DNA of 64,000 nt from Simplicispira sp. 125 (GCF_003096555.1 NZ_QEKM01000001.1:2914001-2978000); one strand, 5' to 3'. Shown: positions 17,458 through 25,701, counted from the first letter of the stretch. A program made the numbers and translations. Notes: generated from the sequence alone by a model not told the origin.

Positions 17458-18740
17458 AAGGTGGGGCCTGGCGGTAACGGCATCAAAGTGCCAAAGTGGA
17501 AGTTCGTCGCAACCACCTTTGAACCGGAGGCCCCACCATGCAATTTACTGCAACGCTGCCAGTCATCGGATTGGATATTGCCAAGCACGTGTTCCAGCTG
17601 CACGTCGTGGATGCCGAGACAGGCGAGGTCACCCGGCACAAGCTCAGGCGTGATCGAGTAACCACATTCTTTGCCAATCGTCAGAAGTCGCTCGTCGCGA
17701 TGGAGGCTTGTGGCGGTGCGCACCACTGGGCCAGAACGCTGCAGACGCTGGGACATGAGGTCAAGCTGCTGCCCGCCAAGCATGTTCGTGCCTTTGTGCT
17801 GCGCGACAAGACTGACGCCCGTGATGCCCAGGCCATCTGGGTAGCGGCCCAGCAACCTCACATCAAGGCCGTACCTGTCAAGAACGAGCAGCAGCAAGCC
17901 TGTCTGACACTGCACCGCATGCGCGCTCAGCTCATGAAGGTGCGCATCATGCAAACCAACGCGCTGCGCGGGTTGCTCTACGAGTTCGGAATCGTGCTGC
18001 CTGAGGGGCACCGGGCATTGCTCAAGCTCGTTCAGGACGCACTGGCCAAAGCCCAGGAACAGCGGCTGCCAGAAGTGGTGGTCGTCAGCATTCAGGATCA
18101 ACTGCGTCGTATCGACAGCCTGCAGTGCGATATCGATCAGCTGGACAAACGGCTGGCCTCGATGGTCAAGCAAAACCAGCACATGCTGGCACTGCAAGCC
18201 ATACCGGGCATCGGTCCGTTGACGGCGACAGCCTTGGTATCTACTGCAACCGACCTGTCCAGCTTCGAGTCCGGCAGGCAATTCGCTGCCTGGTTGGGTC
18301 TGACGCCCCGACAGACTGGCACCGGAGGGAAGACCCGGCAGTTGGGGATCTCCAAACGCGGAGACCCTTATGTGAGGACCATGCTGATGCACGGCGCTCG
18401 CGCCGTGATTGCCAGGAGTCAGCGAAGCGGCTGGATCGAGAGACTGTTACTGCGCCGCCCATACAGCGTGGTGGTCGCGGCGCTGGCCAACAAGCTGGCC
18501 CGAACAGTCTGGGCAGTCCTGGTCAAAGGCAAGGCCTTTGACCAGCTGAAATGGAATCCGGTCGACCTCGCCGCAGCCTGAGACCACCACAATGAACTGA
18601 GAACACCAAACGCCAGGAAACCGTTTTGAAGGAGAGCACGCAAGAAGCTTGTGTGATGGGTCAACAGGTCAAACCGGGGTGGGGGCAATCCGATAGGAAT
18701 ACAGGGCATCAAGCCCGATGTGCAGACAGGAGCCTCACCC
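17458..18740 (+). mobile_element. IS110-family (IS1111-type) insertion sequence, approximate bounds
   Basis: The intact transposase gene is flanked by imperfect matching ends: aaggtggggcctgg near 17458-17471 and, reversed, gggtgaggctcctg from 18727-18740. IS1111-type elements have subterminal repeats rather than true terminal ones, so the real ends may lie a little further out. No target duplication is expected for this family. Confidence 0.45.
17538..18581 (+). CDS. IS110-family transposase (IS1111 subgroup), intact
   Basis: 347 residues with the DEDD-type RuvC-like N-terminal domain beginning VIGLDIAKHVFQLHVVD (first catalytic Asp). LRDKTDARDAQAIW carries the later acidic residues. The C-terminal transposase_20 domain includes IPGIGPLTATALV and FAAWLGLTPRQTGTGGK, with the conserved Ser-bearing region ISKRGDPYVR. 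The length is normal and the frame is open. The element lies between a deleted IS5 copy and a truncated MFS gene, so this spot has taken repeated insertions. ATG 17538 has a ggaggcccc site upstream. Confidence 0.93.
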   Translation: MQFTATLPVIGLDIAKHVFQLHVVDAETGEVTRHKLRRDRVTTFFANRQKSLVAMEACGGAHHWARTLQTLGHEVKLLPAKHVRAFVLRDKTDARDAQAIWVAAQQPHIKAVPVKNEQQQACLTLHRMRAQLMKVRIMQTNALRGLLYEFGIVLPEGHRALLKLVQDALAKAQEQRLPEVVVVSIQDQLRRIDSLQCDIDQLDKRLASMVKQNQHMLALQAIPGIGPLTATALVSTATDLSSFESGRQFAAWLGLTPRQTGTGGKTRQLGISKRGDPYVRTMLMHGARAVIARSQRSGWIERLLLRRPYSVVVAALANKLARTVWAVLVKGKAFDQLKWNPVDLAAA

Positions 18741-18931
18741 GCGAATGCCATCATGGCCAGCAGGACGAACACCCTGCACCGACAGGCCGTATGTAAGACT
18801 GCAAACCCTTCAGACCTTCACGCCGCCGAATCTTGCTCTTCTGGAGACGTCCATGTAAGACGTCCATGTAAGCATCCCTAGCAACAGATACCATTGTACA
18901 AAGTACTTGATGAACTGCCGCAGGAGATTTT
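18582..18931. other. IS110 right flank and junction DNA
   Basis: Holds the right end of the IS110-type element (to about 18740), then about 190 bases up to the broken MFS gene. A tandem duplication of gacgtccatgtaa lies at 18846-18858 and 18859-18871. A 41-codon minus-strand frame (18927 to about 18805, MKNLLRQF...) is not convincing as a gene. Confidence 0.4.
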
Positions 18932-19726
18932 TCATCGAATACTGTTGACGTCTTCTATAACGCCGTGCGGCATCGCCATGGCCACGCAGCACGCCACACC
19001 CGCCACACACAGCAGCAACTGCGCGTGCACCGGGCGCAGGCCAAACGGGCGGCTGCGGTCCAACGCCACAGGCGCGGGAGCCGCCGCACCCCCGGGCGAT
19101 GCAGGCACCGCAGACGTATCCAGCAACACCATCGGCGCCCGCTGGCGCATGCGCAGCGCCAACAGCAGCATGCCCACGCCGCACACCAGCCCCATCAGCA
19201 CATAGGTGTGGCGCCAGCCAATGGTGTCGATGCCGTGCTGCACGATGGGCGGCCACAGCGCCCCGGCGATGTAGTTGCCGCTGGCACAAATCGCCACCGC
19301 AATGCCACGCCGCCGGTTCCACCACAGCGCCGTGTCGGCCAGCAGCGGCGCAAACGTGGCCGACGCACCAATCAGCCCCATCAACCCGTGCGCCAGCCCA
19401 AACCCCCAGATGCTGCCCGACAGCCCCGCCCACACAAAGCCACCGCACACCCCCACCGCCCCCACGCACAGCACCGGCATCAGCCCATGCCGGTCGGCCA
19501 TCCGCCCCGTCCACAGCCCGCCAATCCCCAGGCACACCATCATCAGCGTGTAGGGCAGCGACGCATCTGCGCGGCCCACCCCAAACTCGGCCTGCACGGC
19601 GGGCAGCACGACTGACACGACATACATGCTGCTGTTGCCCAGTACGACCAAGCCCAGAGTGATCAGTAGACGCCAGGCGGCTTGGCGGGAATCGATGAGG
19701 GATGCGGGGGCGGGGGTGTTGGGCAT
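18932..19726 (-). pseudogene. MFS transporter, C-terminally truncated
   Basis: Starts at ATG 19726 (MPNTPAPASLIDSRQAAW). It has the MFS motif-A-like loop GRMADRHGLMPVL after the second helix and WWNRRRGIAVAI later. About seven of the usual twelve membrane helices are present. The frame then leaves the family sequence after VAMAMP and ends in an unrelated tail (HGVIEDVNSIR), so it is 264 residues instead of about 400. The break near 18968 lies about 200 bp from the IS110-type element, consistent with IS-associated deletion. The product is very unlikely to transport anything. Confidence 0.82.
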
Positions 19727-19806
19727 GCGGGGCAATTTAACCGAAGGGGCTGCAAGTGCTGCGACACGGTACAGGAGGCTGCCGTACTCCCATTCGGTTG
19801 ATATGG

Positions 19807-19860
19807 TTTTGATAGCTGCTAGCGCTTGATGGATAAGCGCCAGAGGACAATTTGGCTTGA
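19807..19860 (+). repeat. Comamonadaceae intergenic repeat, copy 1
   Basis: Reads gatagctgctagcgcttg, spacer, then ataagcgccagaggacaa. It lies upstream of the broken MFS gene. See the finding on the repeat family. Confidence 0.8.
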
Positions 19861-20023
19861 ACCTGTGGCTGGTGGGGCCACCTCCAGCCACCGCCCCGCG
19901 CAGGCTCGCTTTATGCACTCGCCTTGACATCCAAAGGTTGCGCCCCGCCACCACACACCCTACAGTGCATTAACAAATGTATACATAAATGAGCAAGATC
20001 AATCACAACAGAGGGAGATCCAA

Positions 20024-20383
20024 ATGGAAGAGAAAGTGTTTTTCGAGCTCGGCAGTGTCAAGGTCACCAACGCCCGCTTTGTCGTGGACGCACAGACATT
20101 CGCCATGAGCAACGTGACATCCGTCGCGCCTGTGACCCAAGCTCCAAGCCGGTTTCTGCTGATCTTCATTCTTATCATCGGGTTGATGATCGTGTTCACC
20201 TCGGTGGTGTGGGGCATCGTTGTGATGGCAGTTGCGGGGGCGCTGCTATATCTACAAAAGACTCAGTACCACATCATGCTAAGAACCGCCGGAGGCGAAA
20301 CTAAGGCGCTGACAACCCATGAGAAAGACTACTTTCATCAGGTGGTTGGTGCACTGAATGAGGCCATCGTGCATCGGGGTTAA
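20024..20383 (+). CDS. DUF6232-like small membrane protein
   Basis: 119 residues. The N-terminal half is a small beta-rich domain: VFFELGSVKVTNARFVVDAQ, then FAMSNVTSV, a pattern I associate with DUF6232. A two-helix hairpin follows (about residues 43-85, FLLIFILIIGLMIVF and GIVVMAVAGALLYL). The C-terminal tail has a beta pair YHIMLRTAGGE and ends VVGALNEAIVHRG. Both termini are probably cytoplasmic. A good site (gagggag) precedes ATG 20024. The composition is visibly less GC-rich than the core genes, as in the two genes that follow. Function unknown. Confidence 0.65.
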   Translation: MEEKVFFELGSVKVTNARFVVDAQTFAMSNVTSVAPVTQAPSRFLLIFILIIGLMIVFTSVVWGIVVMAVAGALLYLQKTQYHIMLRTAGGETKALTTHEKDYFHQVVGALNEAIVHRG

Positions 20384-20432
20384 TGGCTCAGTAAATTGAC
20401 TTGCGCTCGATCAGCATTGGAGAAAAAGAAGA

Positions 20433-21302
20433 ATGACAAAGATGGTCACAATCAATCTGTTTGATGTCAGCTGGACACCTCAAACATTCCAGAAACTGAG
20501 TGATACGTTAGATGAGTTTCATTTGCTCAAGCTCGATCAACGGTGGCGCGGTGACATTCGGCTCGAGCAGATCGTAAAAATGCCTGCGGGGACTTACCCA
20601 AAACTTCCTCAGTTGTATCACCTCGACTTCGTTAAGAAGCGCGAGGTCGGGCCTGGCAAACTTGGAAATGCCGCCCCGGTTTCAGGCATCCGAATGCAAA
20701 AGGACGAGGACTTCGGAGAGGAGACAGCCGCGATCTACGTGCCCTCAAAAAAATGGCTACTTATATTGAACAACCAAGCCGGAATAGGGCCCACTAGGAT
20801 GGCAGAGTATTTCAACGCTGTGGATCCTGGTAGCTCTAGACACTTTGCATATTCTGTGGACCCTAAACTAGACCCAAGTGTGCTGACGCGACTCGGTGGG
20901 ATGAAAAATTTAACCTCTGTGGAGATTACAGCGACAGTTGACGCTTTGGACACAAGCAATAGTCAAATAGGCACAGCGATCGCTCTGGCCACGAGACCTG
21001 CACAAGCAGAACGTGTATCGATATCGTTAGGCGCCAATGCTGGCAGGAAGAAGCTGAACTTTCTAAAAAGCAAGCCTGTCAAAGAGCTAGTCGATACTCT
21101 GCTTGGAAAGACGAGCGAGGTGTCAGTATTAAGAGTTACGGGCGAAGACCCGACGACGGGAAAGAAGGATCAAGTTATTAATTTGCTTGAACACAAAATC
21201 AAGCGTCAATATAGGGCTGACGAATTAAAAGTGGTTGACCACCGATACACAATCCAATCACGCTGGGATATGCTGGACAGAGCCCTTTTGGGTTGGATCT
21301 GA
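20433..21302 (+). CDS. DUF6731-like protein of unknown function
   Basis: 289 residues, soluble, no signal peptide. I tentatively place it in the DUF6731 group from its length and layout: a beta-rich N-terminal domain (VTINLFDVSW, LPQLYHLDFVKKRE, EETAAIYVPSKKWLLI), then a helical or coiled middle, and a C-terminal charged region (EHKIKRQYRADELK). No enzymatic motif is evident. The gene is AT-richer than the chromosomal backbone. It is followed at once by a membrane protein gene, either overlapping (TTG 21293) or 8 bases downstream (ATG 21311), so the two are probably made together. A sensor plus membrane-effector arrangement is possible but unproven. Confidence 0.55.
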   Translation: MTKMVTINLFDVSWTPQTFQKLSDTLDEFHLLKLDQRWRGDIRLEQIVKMPAGTYPKLPQLYHLDFVKKREVGPGKLGNAAPVSGIRMQKDEDFGEETAAIYVPSKKWLLILNNQAGIGPTRMAEYFNAVDPGSSRHFAYSVDPKLDPSVLTRLGGMKNLTSVEITATVDALDTSNSQIGTAIALATRPAQAERVSISLGANAGRKKLNFLKSKPVKELVDTLLGKTSEVSVLRVTGEDPTTGKKDQVINLLEHKIKRQYRADELKVVDHRYTIQSRWDMLDRALLGWI

Positions 21303-21310
21303 TTTTCACC

Positions 21311-21775
21311 ATGGAATGGCGCCTCAAAATTGAAAAATCCATACCGTTTCTGGCAGCGGTAGGGGGAGGTGCAGCCTGGTGGTATGCAGATTTGAAAATT
21401 CCTAGTACCTATTCAAAAGAGCTATTGGGCGCGCTACTTTCGGCTGCATCAATATGTGCGGGTTTTTTGACAACTGCCCTCTCAATTCTCTTGCCGATTG
21501 GAGGAACTGAGACTGGTCGCCGTATGCATAGCAGCGGACTCATGCCGGGCGTACATCGTTATCTCCGCTCGGCAATTCTTGGCTGCCTGTTGTTGGCGGG
21601 TGTTTGCGTGCTTTTGTTCTTCTTTCTTCCTGAGGATGGGACAGCAATGTCTATGGTTTGGTCAACACTGCTTGTTGCAAATACTATTTACGCCGCATTC
21701 GCGTTGGCACGTGTTGCCGAGGTACTCCTAAATCTCTTTGAGCGGATGAGCCATCCTGACGACAAAAATGGATGA
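21311..21775 (+). CDS. Four-helix membrane protein coupled to the DUF6731-like gene
   Basis: 154 residues from ATG 21311 (MEWRLKIEKS); an in-frame TTG at 21293 would overlap the upstream gene by 10 bp. Four hydrophobic segments are visible: FLAAVGGGAAWWYA, LLGALLSAASICAGFLTTAL, AILGCLLLAGVCVLLFFF and LLVANTIYAAFALARV. A basic cytoplasmic loop, GGTETGRRMHSSG, sits between the second and third. There is no transporter signature. Small multi-helix proteins coupled to a soluble partner are common as pore-type effectors in anti-phage systems, but here that is only a contextual idea. Confidence 0.6.
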   Translation: MEWRLKIEKSIPFLAAVGGGAAWWYADLKIPSTYSKELLGALLSAASICAGFLTTALSILLPIGGTETGRRMHSSGLMPGVHRYLRSAILGCLLLAGVCVLLFFFLPEDGTAMSMVWSTLLVANTIYAAFALARVAEVLLNLFERMSHPDDKNG

Positions 21776-21941
21776 TCGGTCGTAACCACAAGCTGTGATG
21801 CTTGCTGGAGGCAGGGCATGTAGGCACGCAGATTGATTCTTGGGTTGCATTACAACCGGTACGCTAGAGCAGCGGCTGGTGGGATATGCGCAGGGGTAAG
21901 TGGTAGGAGTGCCAAAGGGTGGCAAACTGGGATATCACTTC

Positions 21942-21995
21942 AAAATTGATAGCTGCATACGTTTATCTCACATGCGCTAGCAGCCAATTTACCCC
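21942..21995 (+). repeat. Comamonadaceae intergenic repeat, copy 2 (diverged)
   Basis: aaaattgatagctgcatac ... catgcgctagcagccaattt. It directly adjoins the Fic remnant at 21996, as copy 4 adjoins the second remnant. Confidence 0.6.
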
Positions 21996-22264
21996 TCAAA
22001 CATTCGCCGAATCAGCCTTCGCCTCGGGCCACAGTTGCGGAAACATAAAGCGCAGCGCGTGCTGCGACAGGCCAAAGCGCACCTTGCCTTGTGGCGAGTC
22101 TGACTTGAGCAGGCCGCGTTTGACCCGTTCGCCCAATGCACGGCGGCGCCCCGGTCGCTCATGCCGAGCATGGCTTTGAATTCGCTATGTGGCATTTCTT
22201 CGCCACTCAAAAACAGGTAGTGCGGGCCGCGCAGGTTCTCCTGGCGCACGCCTTGTTTGCGCAT
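21996..22264 (-). pseudogene. Fic-family protein, C-terminal winged-helix remnant A
   Basis: The minus strand reads LRGPHYLFLSGEEMPHSEFK then AMLGMSDRGAAVH. After a frameshift near 22140, KRGLLKSDSPQGKVRFG and ALRFMFPQLWPEA follow, ending in a stop at 21996. This is the C-terminal winged-helix tail seen on many Fic proteins. The Fic domain itself is missing. It is closely similar along about 220 bp to remnant B at 24003-24235. Confidence 0.72.
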
Positions 22265-22273
22265 AACGCCCCC

Positions 22274-22390
22274 TACACCAAGCAGGCTTCGATGCGAGTT
22301 TTGATTGCATCAAAGTCCAGCAGGCTGGCAAATAAGCGACGTTGGTTCAGGTAGGTGTCCAACACATAGTCCGCCCTCGCTATGACGGCT
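22274..22390 (-). pseudogene. C-terminal fragment of an unrecognised protein
   Basis: A minus-strand frame reads ADYVLDTYLNQRRLFASL then LDFDAIKTRIEACLV and a stop. It has the look of a genuine protein C-terminus, but there is no start, and upstream sequence is lost. I do not recognise the family. Confidence 0.35.
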
Positions 22391-22451
22391 TGCTTTGGTT
22401 ATGAATGCAACGAGGTTGTTATTGATTCGGCGCGAATTATTCGCGAACCTC

Positions 22452-22495
22452 GTTCGCGGAGTTTGTCGAAGCTCTTCGACAAACTCAGGGTGAAC
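22452..22495. repeat. Palindromic intergenic repeat (ttcgacaaactcagg type)
   Basis: gttcgcggagtttgtcgaag and cttcgacaaactcagggtgaac form a near-perfect hairpin. Repeats built on gcttcgacaagctcagg are common between genes in this bacterial group. It may act as a transcription stop or mRNA stabiliser. Confidence 0.6.
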
Positions 22496-22595
22496 GATAT
22501 CGTGTCTCAGGAATAAACCGTGCCGGATCAATAGCCAAGATCAGGCGTTGTTGGAGAGGGTGACGCAACGCTGGCACGCGAGGCAAGCACTACAC

Positions 22596-22643
22596 TTTTA
22601 ATAGCTACCAGCGCTTATTTTTAAAGCGCTATCGGCCTATTTG
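22596..22643 (+). repeat. Comamonadaceae intergenic repeat, copy 3, overlapping the fic stop codon
   Basis: atagctaccagcgcttattt ... aaagcgctatcggcctattt. The minus-strand fic gene ends inside it: its TAG stop is read from the terminal ctatttg of the repeat. Confidence 0.75.
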
Positions 22644-23848
22644 ACCAAGATGTAGGCGGTATTCCGCCCGCCACCTTTCAGTCGCGCTAGCACACCCAGG
22701 GTCAACAGGTCGTTGATATCCCGCAGCGCCGTGTCCGCAGAGCATTTGCCCATCGCCGCCCACTTGGCGTTGGTCAGCTTGCCTTCCATGCCGTCCAGCA
22801 CGCGGTTCAACACCAGGGTTTGCCGCGCATTCATGGGCGTGCCTGCCCAGCGCTGCCAGAACTGGGCTTTGTCCAGCACGCCCGCCAGCGTGGCGTCTGT
22901 GCCCTGCACGGCGCGCAGCAGGCAGCCCAGAAACCAGTGCAGCCACGGGGTCACGTCCAGCGGACCTTTTTGGGTGGCCTCTAGCTGGTCGTAATAGTCT
23001 TTGCGCTCGCGCTGTATCTGGGCGCTGAAGCTGTAGAAGCGTTGATGTGCATGTTGCCCCCACGCTCCGCCGCTGCGCGGGTCGCTGCCCCCCGGGTGGG
23101 CGCTCGTGCCTTGGGGCGGCCCGGCGGCACTCGTTTCTTCCGCGCGGGCCAGGGCCATGTCGCCCACGGCGCGGCTCAGGCGGCCGTTGCCGTCGTCAAA
23201 CGGGTGCAGGGTGACCAGCCACAGGTGGGCCAGCCCGGCTTTGATGAGGGCGTCGCCCGCCGGGGCGGCTTCAAACCACTCAAAGAAGGCCTGGGTTTGC
23301 GCGGGCAGGGCGGCGGCGGGTGGGGCTTCAAAGTGCACCTTCTCCCGCCCCACGGGGCCGGACACCACTTGCATGGGGCCGCTGGCATCGGTGCGCCATG
23401 CGGCCACGGTGATGCGCATGCGCCCGCTGTAGCCGGTGGGGAACAGGGCGGCATGCCAGCCAAACAGGCGCTCGGGGGTAAGGGGCTGGGCATAGTTGCG
23501 GGTGGCGTCCAGGACCACGTCCACCACGCCGTCCACATGGCGGTCACTGGGGGCCAGGGCTCCAATATCGAGGCCCAGCTTGCGGGCTACGGAGGATCGC
23601 ACGGCGTCCAGGTCCAGCCGCTCGCCTTCGATGGCGCTGGTGGTGATGACTTCTTGCGTCAGCACCTGCAGGGTGGCCTGGTCGCGCTGCGCCAGCCCCA
23701 GCTCTGCCATGCGCCCCGCCAGCATGCCCTGTGCGCGGTGCACCTGCGCCAGTGGCGCGGCCAGGGCGGCCGCGTCAAAAACAAGGTGCGGCCAATCGGA
23801 CAATTGCCAGATGTAGCGGGGCGTGCGGGTGGGGCGGTGGGGGCGCAT
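22637..23848 (-). CDS. Fic-family AMPylase-like protein with DUF4172-type N-terminus
   Basis: 403 residues from ATG 23848 (MRPHRPTRTPRYIWQLSDWP). The catalytic motif is intact: HPFDDGNGRLSR starting at His215, so transfer of AMP or another nucleotide monophosphate to a target protein is expected. An N-terminal inhibitory motif of the (S/T)xxxE(G/N) type, TSAIEG (Thr70-Gly75), indicates self-inhibition. A low-complexity insert (GPPQGTSAHPGGSDPRSGG) follows the motif. The C-terminal winged helix ends RNTAYILVK. The stop codon lies inside an intergenic repeat, and decayed Fic pieces surround the gene. No antitoxin gene is seen. The target is unknown. Confidence 0.88.
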   Translation of the reverse strand: MRPHRPTRTPRYIWQLSDWPHLVFDAAALAAPLAQVHRAQGMLAGRMAELGLAQRDQATLQVLTQEVITTSAIEGERLDLDAVRSSVARKLGLDIGALAPSDRHVDGVVDVVLDATRNYAQPLTPERLFGWHAALFPTGYSGRMRITVAAWRTDASGPMQVVSGPVGREKVHFEAPPAAALPAQTQAFFEWFEAAPAGDALIKAGLAHLWLVTLHPFDDGNGRLSRAVGDMALARAEETSAAGPPQGTSAHPGGSDPRSGGAWGQHAHQRFYSFSAQIQRERKDYYDQLEATQKGPLDVTPWLHWFLGCLLRAVQGTDATLAGVLDKAQFWQRWAGTPMNARQTLVLNRVLDGMEGKLTNAKWAAMGKCSADTALRDINDLLTLGVLARLKGGGRNTAYILVK

Positions 23849-23940
23849 GCGGCGATTATGGGAACTATTCGCCGCTTTGTGTGCGGCGAATGACGCCGTA
23901 ATACGGCTCAAAAGCGGGTGCGAAAGCCAATTTCGCTGCG

Positions 23941-23997
23941 CTTTTGATAGCTGCTAGCGCTTGTTGTGATTGCGCTAGAGGCCAATTTGGCCTCAAA
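23941..23997 (+). repeat. Comamonadaceae intergenic repeat, copy 4
   Basis: gatagctgctagcgcttgtt ... tgcgctagaggccaatttgg, a near-consensus copy. It directly precedes Fic remnant B. Confidence 0.85.
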
Positions 23998-24002
23998 AAA
24001 TT

Positions 24003-24235
24003 AGCCGAATCAGCCTCCGCCTCGGGTCGCAGCTGCGGCAACATGAAGCGCAGCGCGTGCTGCGGCAAACCAAAGCGCACCTTGTCTTGTGGCGAGTCGG
24101 ACTTGGGCAGGCCGTGCTTGACCAGTGCGCGCAGTGCAGCGGCGGCGCCCTGGTCGCTCATGCCCAGCATGAGCCTTGAATTCGCCACGCGGCATGTCTT
24201 CGTCGCTCAAAAACAGGGAGTGCAGGCCGCGATTG
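24003..24235 (-). pseudogene. Fic-family protein, C-terminal winged-helix remnant B
   Basis: The minus strand reads LRGLHSLFLSDEDMPRGEFKA, a frameshift near 24170, then MLGMSDQGAAAALRALVKHG and LPQHALRFMLPQLRPEAEAD. It is a second copy of the tail seen at 21996-22264 and also lacks the Fic domain. It lies immediately upstream of the intact plus-strand Fic gene, whose true start at 24280 is beyond it. Confidence 0.72.
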
Positions 24236-24247
24236 GCGCAGTTCCAA

Positions 24248-24300
24248 CAATTGCGCCTCTATTGCGCCACAATCGCGCCATGAAGCCAGAAATCGCGCCA
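24248..24300 (+). promoter_or_regulatory. Phased direct repeats across the start of the second fic gene
   Basis: Four copies of a 9- to 10-base unit: attgcgcc at 24250, attgcgcca at 24261, aatcgcgcca at 24271 and aatcgcgcca at 24291. Spacings are about 11, 10-11 and 20 bp, i.e. one or two helical turns. The third copy ends on the A of the ATG at 24280, and the fourth is inside codons 4-7. The layout suggests an autoregulatory operator. Confidence 0.55.
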
Positions 24301-25701
24301 TTGTCCTTCCCATCCCTTGCGGCCCCCTTGCTGCAAAGCATTCACGACGCCCCCGACGGACTCGGTTTGGCGCAGCTGTTGGCGCTGCACCCTGGTGTAT
24401 CGCGCCGCACGGCCCAGCGTTGGCTGGCGGGGTGGGTGGCCGGGGGGCACATCGTGGCGCTGGGCGAGGCGCGGGCGCGGCGGTATTTGGGAGGTCGTGC
24501 GCGGGCCCCCAACGTTAATGGGGCGAACGGGACGGAAGGCACGGCGGACCACTTCCCTGCCACCATCCCCTTGTCCGCCGACAGCCGCGATGTGCTGGAC
24601 TATGTGGACCAGCCCCTGGCGGCGCGCAAGCCGGTGGGGTATCAGCGCGATTTTCTGCAGGCGTACGAGCCCAATGTGACCTGGTATCTGCCTGCACAGC
24701 TGCGCCGCCAGTTGCACAACATGGGGCACACGGCGCAGGTCGGTGAGCCGGCAGGCACCTACAGCCGCGCCATCCTGAACCGGTTGCTGATTGACCTGTC
24801 GTGGGCGTCCAGCCAGCTGGAGGGCAACACGTATTCGCGGCTCGATACGCGGGCGTTGATTGAGCACGGGCAGGTGGCGCAAGGCAAGGCGGCAACAGAG
24901 ACGCAAATGATCCTGAACCACAAGACCGCCATCGAGTTGCTGGTGGAGAGCGTGGAGCGGCAGGGCAGTGCGAGCGCGGCCGGGTTTGACCGCTACACGC
25001 TGCTGAACCTGCACGCTGCGTTGTCTGAAAACCTGCTGCCCAACCCGGCAGACGAAGGACGCGTTCGCCAGCACATCGTAGAGATTGGCAAGAGTGTGTT
25101 TCGCCCCTTGTCGGTTCCGCAGCAAATCGACGAGGCGCTGGCCATGCTGCTGACGAAGGCCAGCCAGATTGACGACCCGTTTGAGCAGGCGTTTTTCATG
25201 CTGGTGCACGTGCCGTATTTGCAGCCCTTTGCCGATATCAACAAGCGCACCTCGCGGCTCATCGCCAACTTGCCGCTGTTTCGCGCCAACCTGTGCCCGC
25301 TGACCTTTGTGGATGTGCCCGAGGCCGCCTATAGCCGCGCGATTTTGGGGGTGTACGAGTTGACGCGGGTAGAGCTGCTGCGCGATGTGTTCGTGTGGGC
25401 CTATGAGCGCTCAACGCAGGAATATCTGGCTATCAAGCAAGACCTGGCCGAGCCTGACCCCCTGCGCCTTGCCTACCGCGATGTGATCAAGCAGGCTATC
25501 CACGCGGTGGTGACGCATGCGCAGGATGAGGCACTGACCGTGATTGCGCATGCCGTGGCTGACCGTGTGCCTGAGCCGGACCGCGCTGCCGTGCAGGCGG
25601 TGATCGTGGATGAACTGCGCCGCCTGCATGAGGGCGTGTTGGCCCGCTACGGCCTGCGGCCTTCGGAATTCGCTGCGTGGAAAGTGCGGGTGCAGGGCTG
25701 A
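24280..25701 (+). CDS. Fic-family protein with non-canonical catalytic motif and N-terminal helix-turn-helix
   Basis: 473 residues from ATG 24280 (MKPEIAPLSFPSL); the frame is open further upstream only because it crosses a Fic remnant. Residues about 10-70 form a helix-turn-helix (LAQLLALHPGVSRRTAQRWL). An inhibitory-type SSQLEGN follows (Ser177-Asn183). The Fic core motif reads LQPFADINKRTSR, with Gln315 where canonical enzymes have the catalytic His, and Ile and Lys replacing the two Gly of GNG. The nearby VHVPY places a His four residues before the Gln. Ordinary AMPylation is doubtful; a different activity or DNA-binding regulatory role is possible. Phased repeats overlap the start codon. 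Confidence 0.85.
   Translation: MKPEIAPLSFPSLAAPLLQSIHDAPDGLGLAQLLALHPGVSRRTAQRWLAGWVAGGHIVALGEARARRYLGGRARAPNVNGANGTEGTADHFPATIPLSADSRDVLDYVDQPLAARKPVGYQRDFLQAYEPNVTWYLPAQLRRQLHNMGHTAQVGEPAGTYSRAILNRLLIDLSWASSQLEGNTYSRLDTRALIEHGQVAQGKAATETQMILNHKTAIELLVESVERQGSASAAGFDRYTLLNLHAALSENLLPNPADEGRVRQHIVEIGKSVFRPLSVPQQIDEALAMLLTKASQIDDPFEQAFFMLVHVPYLQPFADINKRTSRLIANLPLFRANLCPLTFVDVPEAAYSRAILGVYELTRVELLRDVFVWAYERSTQEYLAIKQDLAEPDPLRLAYRDVIKQAIHAVVTHAQDEALTVIAHAVADRVPEPDRAAVQAVIVDELRRLHEGVLARYGLRPSEFAAWKVRVQG

Noticed and set aside
18810..18927. A 41-codon minus-strand frame (MKNLLRQFIKYF...) next to the broken MFS gene
   Set aside because: Too short, no ribosome binding site seen, and it contains a 13-bp tandem duplication; reported only as junction DNA.
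19925..19987. ttgaca and tataca hexamers as a promoter for the DUF6232-like gene
   Set aside because: The two hexamers are 50 bp apart, far beyond the 16-18 bp spacing of a sigma-70 promoter.
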